From positions 1-19,219 of the forward strand of contig CAJUIP010000051.1 of NCBI GenBank assembly GCA_910586315.1: 19,219 nucleotides of DNA. Reading direction: 5' to 3'. Position numbers and translations under genes: made by a program. Shown here piece by piece: positions 7,842-14,419 of the stretch. The notes under the pieces are model-generated. The model was not told the origin of the DNA and made no database searches. It saw only the letters and a program-made list of their open reading frames with translations. Each line of letters begins with the position of its first letter. Positions within the stretch are counted from its first letter, which is position 1. This stretch comes from an uncultured Lachnospiraceae bacterium. Its GTDB lineage: Bacteria; Bacillota; Clostridia; Lachnospirales; Lachnospiraceae.

Positions 7842-8045
7842 CTATTCAGTTTTAATTACCCCGATATCCGCGCCGCAGTGCCTGCACTTTATAATGAAAT
7901 CAGGATACCGGCTCTTCACCGGGGCAATGAACTGCATCTTTGTATCTATCCCTGCGTCCATAACCCGCTTCCCGCACTTCGGGCAGTGGACAGGACGCAT
8001 CCCTGTCTTTATCTCATGTCGCTGTTCCTCCTTCTTCCTGCGCAT
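7842..8045 (-). CDS. Small zinc-ribbon protein, 67 aa
   Basis: A small protein with two CxxC knuckles, CPKC (21-24) and CRHC (54-57), spaced 29 residues apart. This suggests one zinc ribbon that binds nucleic acid or protein. The N-terminus is strongly basic (RRKK). ATG at 8045 lies 10 nt after GGAG. A different-frame ATG at 8050 is closer to that site and would encode a 13-residue peptide ending at 8009, and a later in-frame ATG at 8000 exists, so the start is uncertain. It lies 68 bp downstream of the DUF3825 gene on the same strand. No specific function is recognised. Confidence 0.62.
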   Translation of the reverse strand: MRRKKEEQRHEIKTGMRPVHCPKCGKRVMDAGIDTKMQFIAPVKSRYPDFIIKCRHCGADIGVIKTE

Positions 8046-8113
8046 CCCATATACGCTCCTTCCTGTCGCCGCTGCCCGGCGAAAAAAGAGTATATGACCC
8101 GCTATGATTTTTC

Positions 8114-8929
8114 CTACATGACAAGCTCCGCCAGCCACGGAGCCACCGGCCTCGCCAGCAGACGGGCGTTCAGATATGCCATCTCCAAGGTCAGGCAGGT
8201 GTTGCCCAGATAATACCCGTCCATAATGGTGAGGGTCATAGCAAGGTCTGGGTTCTCCATATCGGTCAGACAGATCGGCAGAAGATACTGCACCCTCCCC
8301 TGGTAGCCTTGCGGCACCACAATGCTCGGCTCAATGACTGCCTTCCGCCGCGCCAGTTCTACTGCCGTTTCCAGTAGCAAGGGCAGATTCTGCGCATCGC
8401 GGATCGAGGCAGGCAGACGGGAAACATTCTCCTCGTCGCCCAAAATGTGGTCTATGTTTACCCGTATCGGCCACTCCGGGTTGTAGTTGACGCCATACTG
8501 CGTCATATAATAGCTGGGTTTTTGCGGGAGCGGGCTTACATATTTCAGCCATGGGGAAAGCTCGTCCGCAAAGCCCCGGAAATACCAGTCCAGCATACTG
8601 GCCTGACGCTTGTTCCGGTCAAAGCAGGCATAGATTGCCTTATACCGTTTCGTATACAGGCCGGTATGGAAGCAGGCGTATTCATTCTCCACATGGAAAT
8701 ATTTCGCCGCATTTTCCGGACATTTTTCCTCGTTATAGTCAATAGCCTGTTTTTTAAAGATTGCGTGTATGTACCGTTCTAAGATAGGAGTGTCTTGGTT
8801 TTTGGTCGAATACATAGGTTCCCGGAAACGCCAGGGCTCCGGGCGGGCCAACTCCGCCAGTTCGTCAAGCTGGCAGTACCAGCCCGGAACATAGGCGAAG
8901 GAAAATAAATCTGGCTGTAATAGGTTCAT
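8114..8929 (-). CDS. DUF3825-like protein, 271 aa
   Basis: This resembles DUF3825-containing proteins of Firmicute mobile elements. The recognisable part is HTGLYTKRYKAIYACFDRN (about 88-106), followed by WYFRGF (114-119) and a C-terminal segment with a VPQGYQGRVQYLLPICL core. There is no signal peptide or membrane segment. The chosen ATG (8929) overlaps the HTH_16 stop by 4 bp (ATGA) and has GGAGGG 7 nt upstream; an in-frame ATG at 8944 has no ribosome site. Being translationally coupled to a conjugative-element HTH protein and a sigma factor suggests an accessory role in the same element. The biochemical function is not known. Confidence 0.72.
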   Translation of the reverse strand: MNLLQPDLFSFAYVPGWYCQLDELAELARPEPWRFREPMYSTKNQDTPILERYIHAIFKKQAIDYNEEKCPENAAKYFHVENEYACFHTGLYTKRYKAIYACFDRNKRQASMLDWYFRGFADELSPWLKYVSPLPQKPSYYMTQYGVNYNPEWPIRVNIDHILGDEENVSRLPASIRDAQNLPLLLETAVELARRKAVIEPSIVVPQGYQGRVQYLLPICLTDMENPDLAMTLTIMDGYYLGNTCLTLEMAYLNARLLARPVAPWLAELVM

Positions 8930-9168
8930 ATCAGTTCCCTCCATTTTTTCTGGATCACTTCAACAAGGTGCATCTGTACCTGCTGCTTTTTGTCCTCGTC
9001 AATTTCCTTATGGATTCTGCCGTCACTCCCCAGCACCTCGCGGGTGCAGAGGGAATTATGGAAAGGCTCATATATCCGCAGGATTTCCGTAAGAGCCGCC
9101 TCATCGCCGTGAACCGCTCGCTTGATTAGGTCATAGTTTAGTCCATGGGTATAAGCGTTCCCGCTCAT
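8926..9168 (-). CDS. HTH_16 conjugative-transposon-like regulator, about 80 aa
   Basis: This matches the small helix-turn-helix family (HTH_16) that pairs with a sigma-like factor in Tn916-like and related integrative elements. The diagnostic segment is IKRAVHGDEAALTEILRIYEP (residues 15-35), followed by a charged segment with EIDEDKKQQVQMHLVEVIQ. ATG at 9168 was chosen, but a GTG at 9195 is possible; neither has a good ribosome site. The gene overlaps the end of the sigma-factor gene, so it is probably translated by coupling. Its stop overlaps the DUF3825 start. Confidence 0.75.
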   Translation of the reverse strand: MSGNAYTHGLNYDLIKRAVHGDEAALTEILRIYEPFHNSLCTREVLGSDGRIHKEIDEDKKQQVQMHLVEVIQKKWRELI

Positions 9169-9565
9169 AAAATTTTCTGATTGCTTTGTATGCACGCTGT
9201 CTTAAATTGTAGACCGTGCGGGTAGTTACCTCCAATTCTTCCGCAATTTCCCCGTCAGTAAGGTCACGCCAGAAGTCCAGCAAGAGGACGTCCCGCTGCT
9301 TCTCTGGCAGGGATAGAAGTGCTTTATATAAAGTTTCGCTCTCCACCACGCAGGAATATCCGCCCGCATAAAGCACAAAAGATTCGGAAGGATACTTGTC
9401 CTCATGGCCTAACAATTCAAGAATATAGTCTGCCGGTTCCTCTGCAAAATGCTTGTCCCGGTTGCCCTCGGCCCGGTCTAAATTTCTGATGAAGTTCCGC
9501 GATACCGTCTTGCTGAATGAATCAAACATGGCGCAAATGCGGTCTTCGTAAGAAGGAGATGGCAT
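9131..9565 (-). CDS. Sigma-70-family factor of conjugative-element type, 144 aa
   Basis: The C-terminal region 4 is clear: LPEKQRDVLLLDFW (85-98), then LTDGEIAEELEVTTRTVYNL (101-120) and RQRAYKAIRKF, a typical sigma helix-turn-helix. The N-terminal half is short and only weakly region-2-like, as in the small sigma factors of integrative conjugative elements. ATG at 9565 has GGGAGG 7 nt upstream. It is the first gene of the sigma, HTH_16, DUF3825 operon. An extended -10 TGGTATAAC lies about 50 nt upstream. It likely drives element-specific promoters, but none can be assigned here. Confidence 0.82.
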   Translation of the reverse strand: MPSPSYEDRICAMFDSFSKTVSRNFIRNLDRAEGNRDKHFAEEPADYILELLGHEDKYPSESFVLYAGGYSCVVESETLYKALLSLPEKQRDVLLLDFWRDLTDGEIAEELEVTTRTVYNLRQRAYKAIRKFYERERLYPWTKL

Positions 9566-9615
9566 AGCACTACCTCCCTTCTGTCAGATTGAGCGCGGCT
9601 GGTTTTCACCTCCTC

Positions 9616-9646
9616 GTTATACCAGAACACATTTCGGGACAGTAAA
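9616..9646 (-). promoter_or_regulatory. Predicted promoter of the sigma/HTH_16/DUF3825 operon
   Basis: On the minus strand an extended -10, TGGTATAAC (hexamer at 9616-9621), lies upstream of the sigma gene. The best -35 match, TTTACT, is 19 bp away, so promoter strength would rely on the extended -10. This is a by-eye call. Confidence 0.4.
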
Positions 9647-9710
9647 CCGGAAAGATTTTGAAAAAAAATTATTTCTTTTTCCTACAAATTTCGACAATAC
9701 AATGCAGAAA

Positions 9711-9770
9711 GGCCAATCCGCACAAGGCAGACTGGCCAATCTTCTCAAACAGCAAGATGCTTTATCTTGC
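9711..9770 (-). terminator. Hairpins below the redox operon, possible weak terminator
   Basis: Two stem-loops lie directly below the decayed regulator. One is a perfect 7-bp stem GCAAGAT/ATCTTGC (9752-9770). The other is GGCCAGTC/GATTGGCC (9711-9737) with one G-U pair, followed on the minus strand by TTTCTG. The T-tract is short, so termination of the nitroreductase operon here is plausible but weakly supported. Confidence 0.4.
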
Positions 9771-10141
9771 CTTCTCATTGCTTGGTAATGCTCCTTTAAA
9801 TTTTGAAAACTCTCATCACTCACAACATACTCAATTTGACAGATATCCTGCTCCGGAATTTTCTCGGACACTCCTAAATTCCATCAAAAAAGCATTAAAA
9901 AGCAATGGCGCTCATATATTTTCTCAGCAACCCCATCCTGTATTTATCAAATGCAGAAATCTTTCTCTTTTATTGCATGATAATTCTCCTCCCTTAAAAT
10001 ATTCACTGTATGGTTGATACCTGACTTACTGAATTTCATACGATTCGCAAGATTAACAGAGCGAATCAACTCTTTTTGTAATATTAAAACAGCTTCCAGA
10101 TAATCCTCGCCAAATAAATCTATTTCAGCAAGTTTCTCCCG
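9770..10141 (-). pseudogene. Decayed DtxR/MntR-family metalloregulator
   Basis: Translating the minus strand in the same frame as the nitroreductase, just past its TAA, gives a recognisable iron/manganese-repressor sequence. The N-terminal HTH shows EDYLEAVLILQKELIRSV and LANRMKFSKSGINHTVNIL, then VAEKIYERHCFL, then LGVSEKIPEQDICQIEYVVS and DESFQNLKEHYQ. It is broken by in-frame TGA (9947-9949), TAA (9944-9946) and TGA (9884-9886). Near 9935-9962 the better match, FLHLINTG, is in another frame, implying two compensating indels. No start codon precedes the first block. It lies directly behind the nitroreductase gene, so it was once probably part of that operon. Sequencing error is the alternative, but several separate lesions argue for real decay. 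Confidence 0.75.
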
Positions 10142-10942
10142 TTATTTCCACTGAATATCCGTTGCTTTTCTTGGCACAGAACGCTGATATTTTACGTCTG
10201 GATACCCCATCAGCATACAAGCACAAATCTCTGTTTTATTAACTCCCAAATATCCACAGGCCTCATCACTCGTAGCAAGTCCTCTCTGAATAAATCCGCT
10301 AAACAGCACACCAAGCCCTTCTGCATGAGCCATTAGCTCAATATTGGAAGCTGCAAGCCCTCCATTTAAGGGTGATCCTGAGGTAATTACCAGCAAAGAC
10401 GGCGCATTGAAAAATAACGGGTCATTTTGTGGAAAAGAAAGGTAAGTATTATTCATAGCCTGCAATTTTTGTACAAATGGATTTGTTTCACCTTGCAATT
10501 TTTTCATTTGATCTATCATGGCAGAAAAACCGCTCCAGACATATTTCTTTACTGTTTCCAGCCCTTCCTGAACTACCACATATTTTACATCCTGAATGTT
10601 TGCACCAGTAGCTGTGAACCGTCCGGCCTCTAATACCTTAACCCATGTATCTTTACTAATAGGTTTTTCCTTATAATTGCGGATACTTCTCCTGCTCTTG
10701 ATAAAACGCAGAAAGTCATCACCATTTACATAGGGCATTTCATCCCCAAACTCCACAATTCCATCCGAAGGATAATCAGAAATACATACCGCTTTAGCTG
10801 GGCAAACCGCAAAACAATGCCCACATTCCATACATATTCCCCGGACAGTTGCCTTTCCATCCTCTACCACAAGGTTTTTCGTTGGGCACTCCTGTCCGCA
10901 AAGCCCACATCCGATACATTTTTCTTCAATAATTTCAACCAT
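10142..10942 (-). CDS. Ferredoxin-nitroreductase fusion (2[4Fe-4S] + FMN nitroreductase), 266 aa
   Basis: This is a predicted cytoplasmic flavoprotein with its own electron wire. The N-terminus carries two 4Fe-4S motifs, CIGCGLCGQECP (C9, C12, C15, C19) and CMECGHCFAVCP (C37, C40, C43, C47). From about residue 80 the nitroreductase fold follows, with the typical RRSIRNYKEKP (84-94) near the FMN site and a C-terminal GYP-containing segment. Such proteins use ferredoxin-level electrons to reduce nitro, quinone or other small acceptors; the substrate is unknown. ATG at 10942 follows AGGAGG by about 8 nt. It is the last intact gene of the minus-strand redox operon, 27 bp after the radical SAM gene. 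Confidence 0.9.
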   Translation of the reverse strand: MVEIIEEKCIGCGLCGQECPTKNLVVEDGKATVRGICMECGHCFAVCPAKAVCISDYPSDGIVEFGDEMPYVNGDDFLRFIKSRRSIRNYKEKPISKDTWVKVLEAGRFTATGANIQDVKYVVVQEGLETVKKYVWSGFSAMIDQMKKLQGETNPFVQKLQAMNNTYLSFPQNDPLFFNAPSLLVITSGSPLNGGLAASNIELMAHAEGLGVLFSGFIQRGLATSDEACGYLGVNKTEICACMLMGYPDVKYQRSVPRKATDIQWK

Positions 10943-10969
10943 TTTTATAACCTCCTTTTCTGCACCCTG

Positions 10970-12091
10970 CTATTTTGTAAGCAACTTTTCAACCTGGTCT
11001 TTACGTTCAAACAACACGCATCCGCCTGCATGTTCTTCCATCAGCACATTTTCTTCCTGCAATGCCGTAAAAAGTTTTGAGTGTAATGCCTCCCGCACAG
11101 AAGTTTCCCGGACATTGATGTCTGAATACGGTGAAAATGGACAAGGTTCTGCACCCCCGTGGGAATTGATATGGAAAAATCCCCTTCCTGCCGCCAGACA
11201 GCCCCCGGAACTTTTTTCATCTCCCGGAAAAGAAATAAATACCATTTCCGGGTACTCTGCACGCAGCACAGACAATTCCTGTCTTAAAAATTCACGTTCC
11301 CTGTCTTGTGGAGCCAGCCCTTCCGTATCCGCCGTAACAGGGACAAATTCAACATAGAACACAGTTTTACATCCACGTTCTTTCAAGTCATTGAGAAAAC
11401 TTCGTGACACCACTTCCTCTATATTTGCAGTTGTCACAGTAACCGATGCTCCAAATATCAAATGATTCTCCCTCATTCGATCCATTGCAGAAATCAGGCA
11501 CTGATAAACACCTTCTCCCCGCCTTTCATCGGTTTTTATTTTTTCGCCTTCAATGCTGAATACCGGAATCAAATTCCTGGAGCTGTCAAAAAGCTTTATG
11601 TATTCTTCATCCAACATGGTTCCGTTTGTAAAAACAGGAAACAGGATTTCTGGCATTTCCCCTGCCGTTTTTAATACGTCCCTCCGAATCAGCGGCTCCC
11701 CACCAGCCAGTAGGATAAAACCAATGCCCAGTTCTTTTGCTTCTTTAAAAATAAGTTCCCATTCATCTGCTGAAAGCTGCGCTTCTGCCCTTTCATCCGT
11801 ACAGGCATGATTTTCTCTCGCATAACATCCGGCACAATGAAGATTGCAGCTACTCGTGATGCTGGCAATCAGAAATGGCGGAATATGTTCCCCCTGTGCT
11901 TCCATTTTTGCACGTTTTTTTGATGCCGCCTTACTCGATAATGCATAACGTGCCATAAATGCGCTTTCCTTCGGGTCTTTCAATGTCGCTCTTATGGCTT
12001 CTTTTACAATATTCTCAACCCCATTCGTAAGATAAGCTTCCAGTTTAAAGGAAGGGCTCTGTACTGTTTCCAGATTCTTTGCCATTGCCAT
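10970..12091 (-). CDS. Radical SAM enzyme with a C-terminal auxiliary-cluster-like domain, 373 aa
   Basis: The SAM-cleaving cluster motif is CNLHCAGCY (C82, C86, C89), followed by LLAGGEP (127-133) for SAM binding and a TIM-barrel-like stretch with FTNGT (154-158). The C-terminal part has C298, C317 and C358, a reduced SPASM/twitch-like set that could hold an auxiliary Fe-S cluster. About 70 residues precede the motif and end in IPPFLIASIT, a layout seen in a group of anaerobic radical SAM proteins of unclear function. No precursor peptide gene is visible nearby. ATG at 12091 comes 4 nt after AGGAGG and 1 bp after the flavodoxin stop; ATG at 12085 is the better-spaced alternative. Flavodoxin and a ferredoxin-nitroreductase flank it, so they may supply electrons. 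Confidence 0.88.
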   Translation of the reverse strand: MAMAKNLETVQSPSFKLEAYLTNGVENIVKEAIRATLKDPKESAFMARYALSSKAASKKRAKMEAQGEHIPPFLIASITSSCNLHCAGCYARENHACTDERAEAQLSADEWELIFKEAKELGIGFILLAGGEPLIRRDVLKTAGEMPEILFPVFTNGTMLDEEYIKLFDSSRNLIPVFSIEGEKIKTDERRGEGVYQCLISAMDRMRENHLIFGASVTVTTANIEEVVSRSFLNDLKERGCKTVFYVEFVPVTADTEGLAPQDREREFLRQELSVLRAEYPEMVFISFPGDEKSSGGCLAAGRGFFHINSHGGAEPCPFSPYSDINVRETSVREALHSKLFTALQEENVLMEEHAGGCVLFERKDQVEKLLTK

Positions 12092-12092
12092 A

Positions 12093-12515
12093 TCACCTCC
12101 TGATTATTTTTCCCGCATACTTCCTGGCTTCCTTTAGATCATTCTCATCGGGGCGGTTCCGATATAATGTTTTGAACTGCCCTCTGCAATAGAAATCCTC
12201 ATCAATGACCTTGATTCCATTTTTTTCTAATTCTTTCCGAATCTGAGGGAAAGCACGTTGCGCCAGTGACGAGGTGGAGAAAACAGCCACCCTGTCAATC
12301 CTGTTTTTATCAAGGGTTTGGATAAATTTCTTTACTTCAGAACTGATTCCTCCCCAATAGACCGCCGCGCCCAAAAAAAGGATATCTGTTTCCCCTTTTA
12401 CCGGTGTGGGAATTTGATATGCTGTGCAGCCTGCCGCCTCAGCGATTGCTTCTGCCAGTTTCTTTGTATTCCCCGACTTTGAAAAATACCGCACTTCCAC
12501 TTTTAATTCTCCCAT
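12093..12515 (-). CDS. Flavodoxin-domain protein, 140 aa
   Basis: This is a short flavodoxin-fold electron carrier. The FMN phosphate loop is SKSGNTKKLA (12-21), near the N-terminus as expected. A central strand LFLGAAVYWGGIS (46-58) with aromatic Y54 and W55 likely stacks on the flavin. ATG at 12515 follows AGGAGG by about 8 nt. The stop lies 1 bp before the radical SAM start, and the radical SAM ribosome site lies inside this gene, so the two are probably translationally coupled. That supports a role as the reductant for the radical SAM enzyme; this is inference from arrangement. Confidence 0.85.
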   Translation of the reverse strand: MGELKVEVRYFSKSGNTKKLAEAIAEAAGCTAYQIPTPVKGETDILFLGAAVYWGGISSEVKKFIQTLDKNRIDRVAVFSTSSLAQRAFPQIRKELEKNGIKVIDEDFYCRGQFKTLYRNRPDENDLKEARKYAGKIIRR

Positions 12516-12603
12516 AAACCAAACCTCCTGTCTTTAACTATCATTTCCTATCTGACAATTTCCATGTTCATTAACCGGGCCATCATAGCTCATCATCTAT
12601 CAT

Positions 12604-13269
12604 TCACCGAACCAAAGCGCCATTTTCTAAACGGTAAATAGTATCCACTAAATCCAGAACCCGCTCATCATGTGTGACCATGATGGCCGCCTTATTCTGC
12701 CTTTTCACCTCTTTCCTTATCATGTCAACCACCTGCCGCCCACACTCACTATCAAGGCTTGCTGTCGGTTCGTCCGCCAGAATCAGAGCCGGGTCATTGA
12801 TAAATGCCCTTGCAACTGCTACCCTCTGTTTTTCACCGCCGGACATCTGCGCTGGAAACTGCTTCCTGCATTTATCGATTCCAAGTTCTTTCATCATACT
12901 GTCAATGAAAGCGGAATCCTTTTTGTCCTTTTCCTGAAACAAGGCCAATTGCTCCTCTGCCCTTAGATATGACAAAAGCTGATGGTTTTGAAATATGAAT
13001 CCAATATTCTCCCTACGGATTTTTGTCCACTCTTTCTGCCTTGCTTTTGACATATCCGCCCCATTTATGTAAACACTCCCACTATCAGGAGAAAGCATCA
13101 TGCCTGAAATGGCAAGCAACGTACTTTTCCCTGATCCGGAAGGGCCGACAACTGCCGCAAATTCCCCTTCCCTTAATTTTAAAGTTGCATTCTTCAACAC
13201 ATAATGTTTCTCTTTCCCATCTTGGTATGATTTATTAACAGCTTTTAACTCCAACACCAGCTTATCCAT
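12604..13269 (-). CDS. ABC transporter ATP-binding protein (MacB/LolD type), 221 aa
   Basis: All motifs of an ABC ATPase are present: Walker A GPSGSGKST (42-50), Q-loop Q94, signature MSGGEKQR (142-149), Walker B ALILADEP (161-168) and the H-loop His200. The length and the pairing with an FtsX-type permease fit the MacB/LolD/FtsE-like group, which moves hydrophobic or peptide substrates or works mechanically on envelope proteins. The start overlaps the permease stop by 1 bp (TAATG), with GGAGG 9 nt upstream, indicating coupled translation. Downstream, 88 bp without a visible terminator lead to the flavodoxin gene. The substrate is unknown. Confidence 0.92.
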   Translation of the reverse strand: MDKLVLELKAVNKSYQDGKEKHYVLKNATLKLREGEFAAVVGPSGSGKSTLLAISGMMLSPDSGSVYINGADMSKARQKEWTKIRRENIGFIFQNHQLLSYLRAEEQLALFQEKDKKDSAFIDSMMKELGIDKCRKQFPAQMSGGEKQRVAVARAFINDPALILADEPTASLDSECGRQVVDMIRKEVKRQNKAAIMVTHDERVLDLVDTIYRLENGALVR

Positions 13270-14363
13270 TATTCTGCACCTCCGATAGATTTTATTGGAT
13301 CAACACGGGCAATCTTCCTGATCGAAAGGAGGCTTCCGGCCAGTGAAATCAAAATAAATGCTATTGTTACAATACACGCATACGATACAGACAAATAAAA
13401 CGGCATGGTTTGAGGCATGGCCGCTGACATTCCGAACGCCAGAATATTCGCAATAACGGCTCCCAGACCGGCAACCATGCATACCTGGCTGCAGATCATA
13501 CCGCTTAACTTTTTCATCCCCAGCCCAATAGCCTTCATAACACCAAACTGTTTTTCCCTCTGTAGAGTAATAATGTAATAAAAAATCCCAATAATCGCAG
13601 CAGAGGCGATAACAAGCACCCATATAATCATCTGTATCGTTGTCTGTTCTGCTGTATATCCTGGCAGGCTGTTAATAATGTCTGTCTTAGGAACAAGCTC
13701 TGTCCCTTCAATTTTCATCTTTCCCGCATACTCTGCCGGAATTACAAAAGCATGGTACGACTGATCATAAAAAGGGTTAAGTTCTTTCCTAAGCCTGGTA
13801 TAACTGTCTGTCGTAATAAATCCGACGGAAGTATGGCCATACATTTGGTCTTCTGCAAAACCGACCACCATAAACTCCATTTTTGTGGACGAATCCCTGA
13901 CAGTATCTCCAACCCGGATTCCTTCCGCCCTAAAATCACTATCCAGAATAATTGGATTTTCCACGCCCGTTGCTGCCACAAATTCATTTCCCTCCTGGAC
14001 TTTCGGCTGCAGGAAACTGTCCGGGGTAATGGCAAAGTATGTGATGTCTAATTTTTCTTCATCTCCATCTTTCATAAGATACATCCTCTGGATGTCTAAA
14101 ACAGCTGCATTTCCATCTGTCATTTCCATAACCTGCTCATAGACTGTTTCATCCAGACTGGAAACAGTAATCAGATTCTCCGCCGTATCGCTGATCAAAA
14201 AGTATTCCGCAGATATATTGTCTATGCCCGAACTGACCGCCCTCCCAAGTCCACTCGCCAGCCCAGACAGGAACAGAACCATAAACATAAGCAATACAAC
14301 AACAATTTCTATTAACAAGTATTTCTTCCTGTTATAGACAAGCTCCTTCCATGCCAATTTCAT
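13269..14363 (-). CDS. ABC transporter permease, FtsX/MacB type, 364 aa
   Basis: This membrane protein has the four-helix FtsX layout. One helix lies near the N-terminus (about 13-36), then a large extracytoplasmic domain (about 40-240), then three C-terminal helices (about 245-266, 289-313 and 325-347). The characteristic cytoplasmic loop QREKQFGVMKAIG (268-280) and a C-terminal DPIKSI motif are present. ATG at 14363 has AAGGAGG 8 nt upstream; an in-frame TTG at 14384 lacks a site. It starts 56 bp after lon, with no terminator between. With the ATPase it probably forms a dimeric exporter or mechanotransmission pump. Confidence 0.88.
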   Translation of the reverse strand: MKLAWKELVYNRKKYLLIEIVVVLLMFMVLFLSGLASGLGRAVSSGIDNISAEYFLISDTAENLITVSSLDETVYEQVMEMTDGNAAVLDIQRMYLMKDGDEEKLDITYFAITPDSFLQPKVQEGNEFVAATGVENPIILDSDFRAEGIRVGDTVRDSSTKMEFMVVGFAEDQMYGHTSVGFITTDSYTRLRKELNPFYDQSYHAFVIPAEYAGKMKIEGTELVPKTDIINSLPGYTAEQTTIQMIIWVLVIASAAIIGIFYYIITLQREKQFGVMKAIGLGMKKLSGMICSQVCMVAGLGAVIANILAFGMSAAMPQTMPFYLSVSYACIVTIAFILISLAGSLLSIRKIARVDPIKSIGGAE

Positions 14364-14419
14364 AATGACATCCTCCTTGTACAATCATAATCTAATATTC
14401 GGGTGATACATCGCCAATT

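Noticed and set aside
9617..9871. An 84-codon minus-strand gene starting at GTG 9871
   Set aside because: Its first 34 residues are the C-terminal part of the DtxR-like pseudogene; the rest reads through hairpins and AT-rich DNA.
9658..10017. A 119-codon plus-strand open frame
   Set aside because: It is the reverse complement of the decayed DtxR-like gene, which explains its coding look.
14377..14384. TTGTACAA palindrome before the permease
   Set aside because: It is only 8 bp long, overlaps the ribosome-site region, and has no second copy found.
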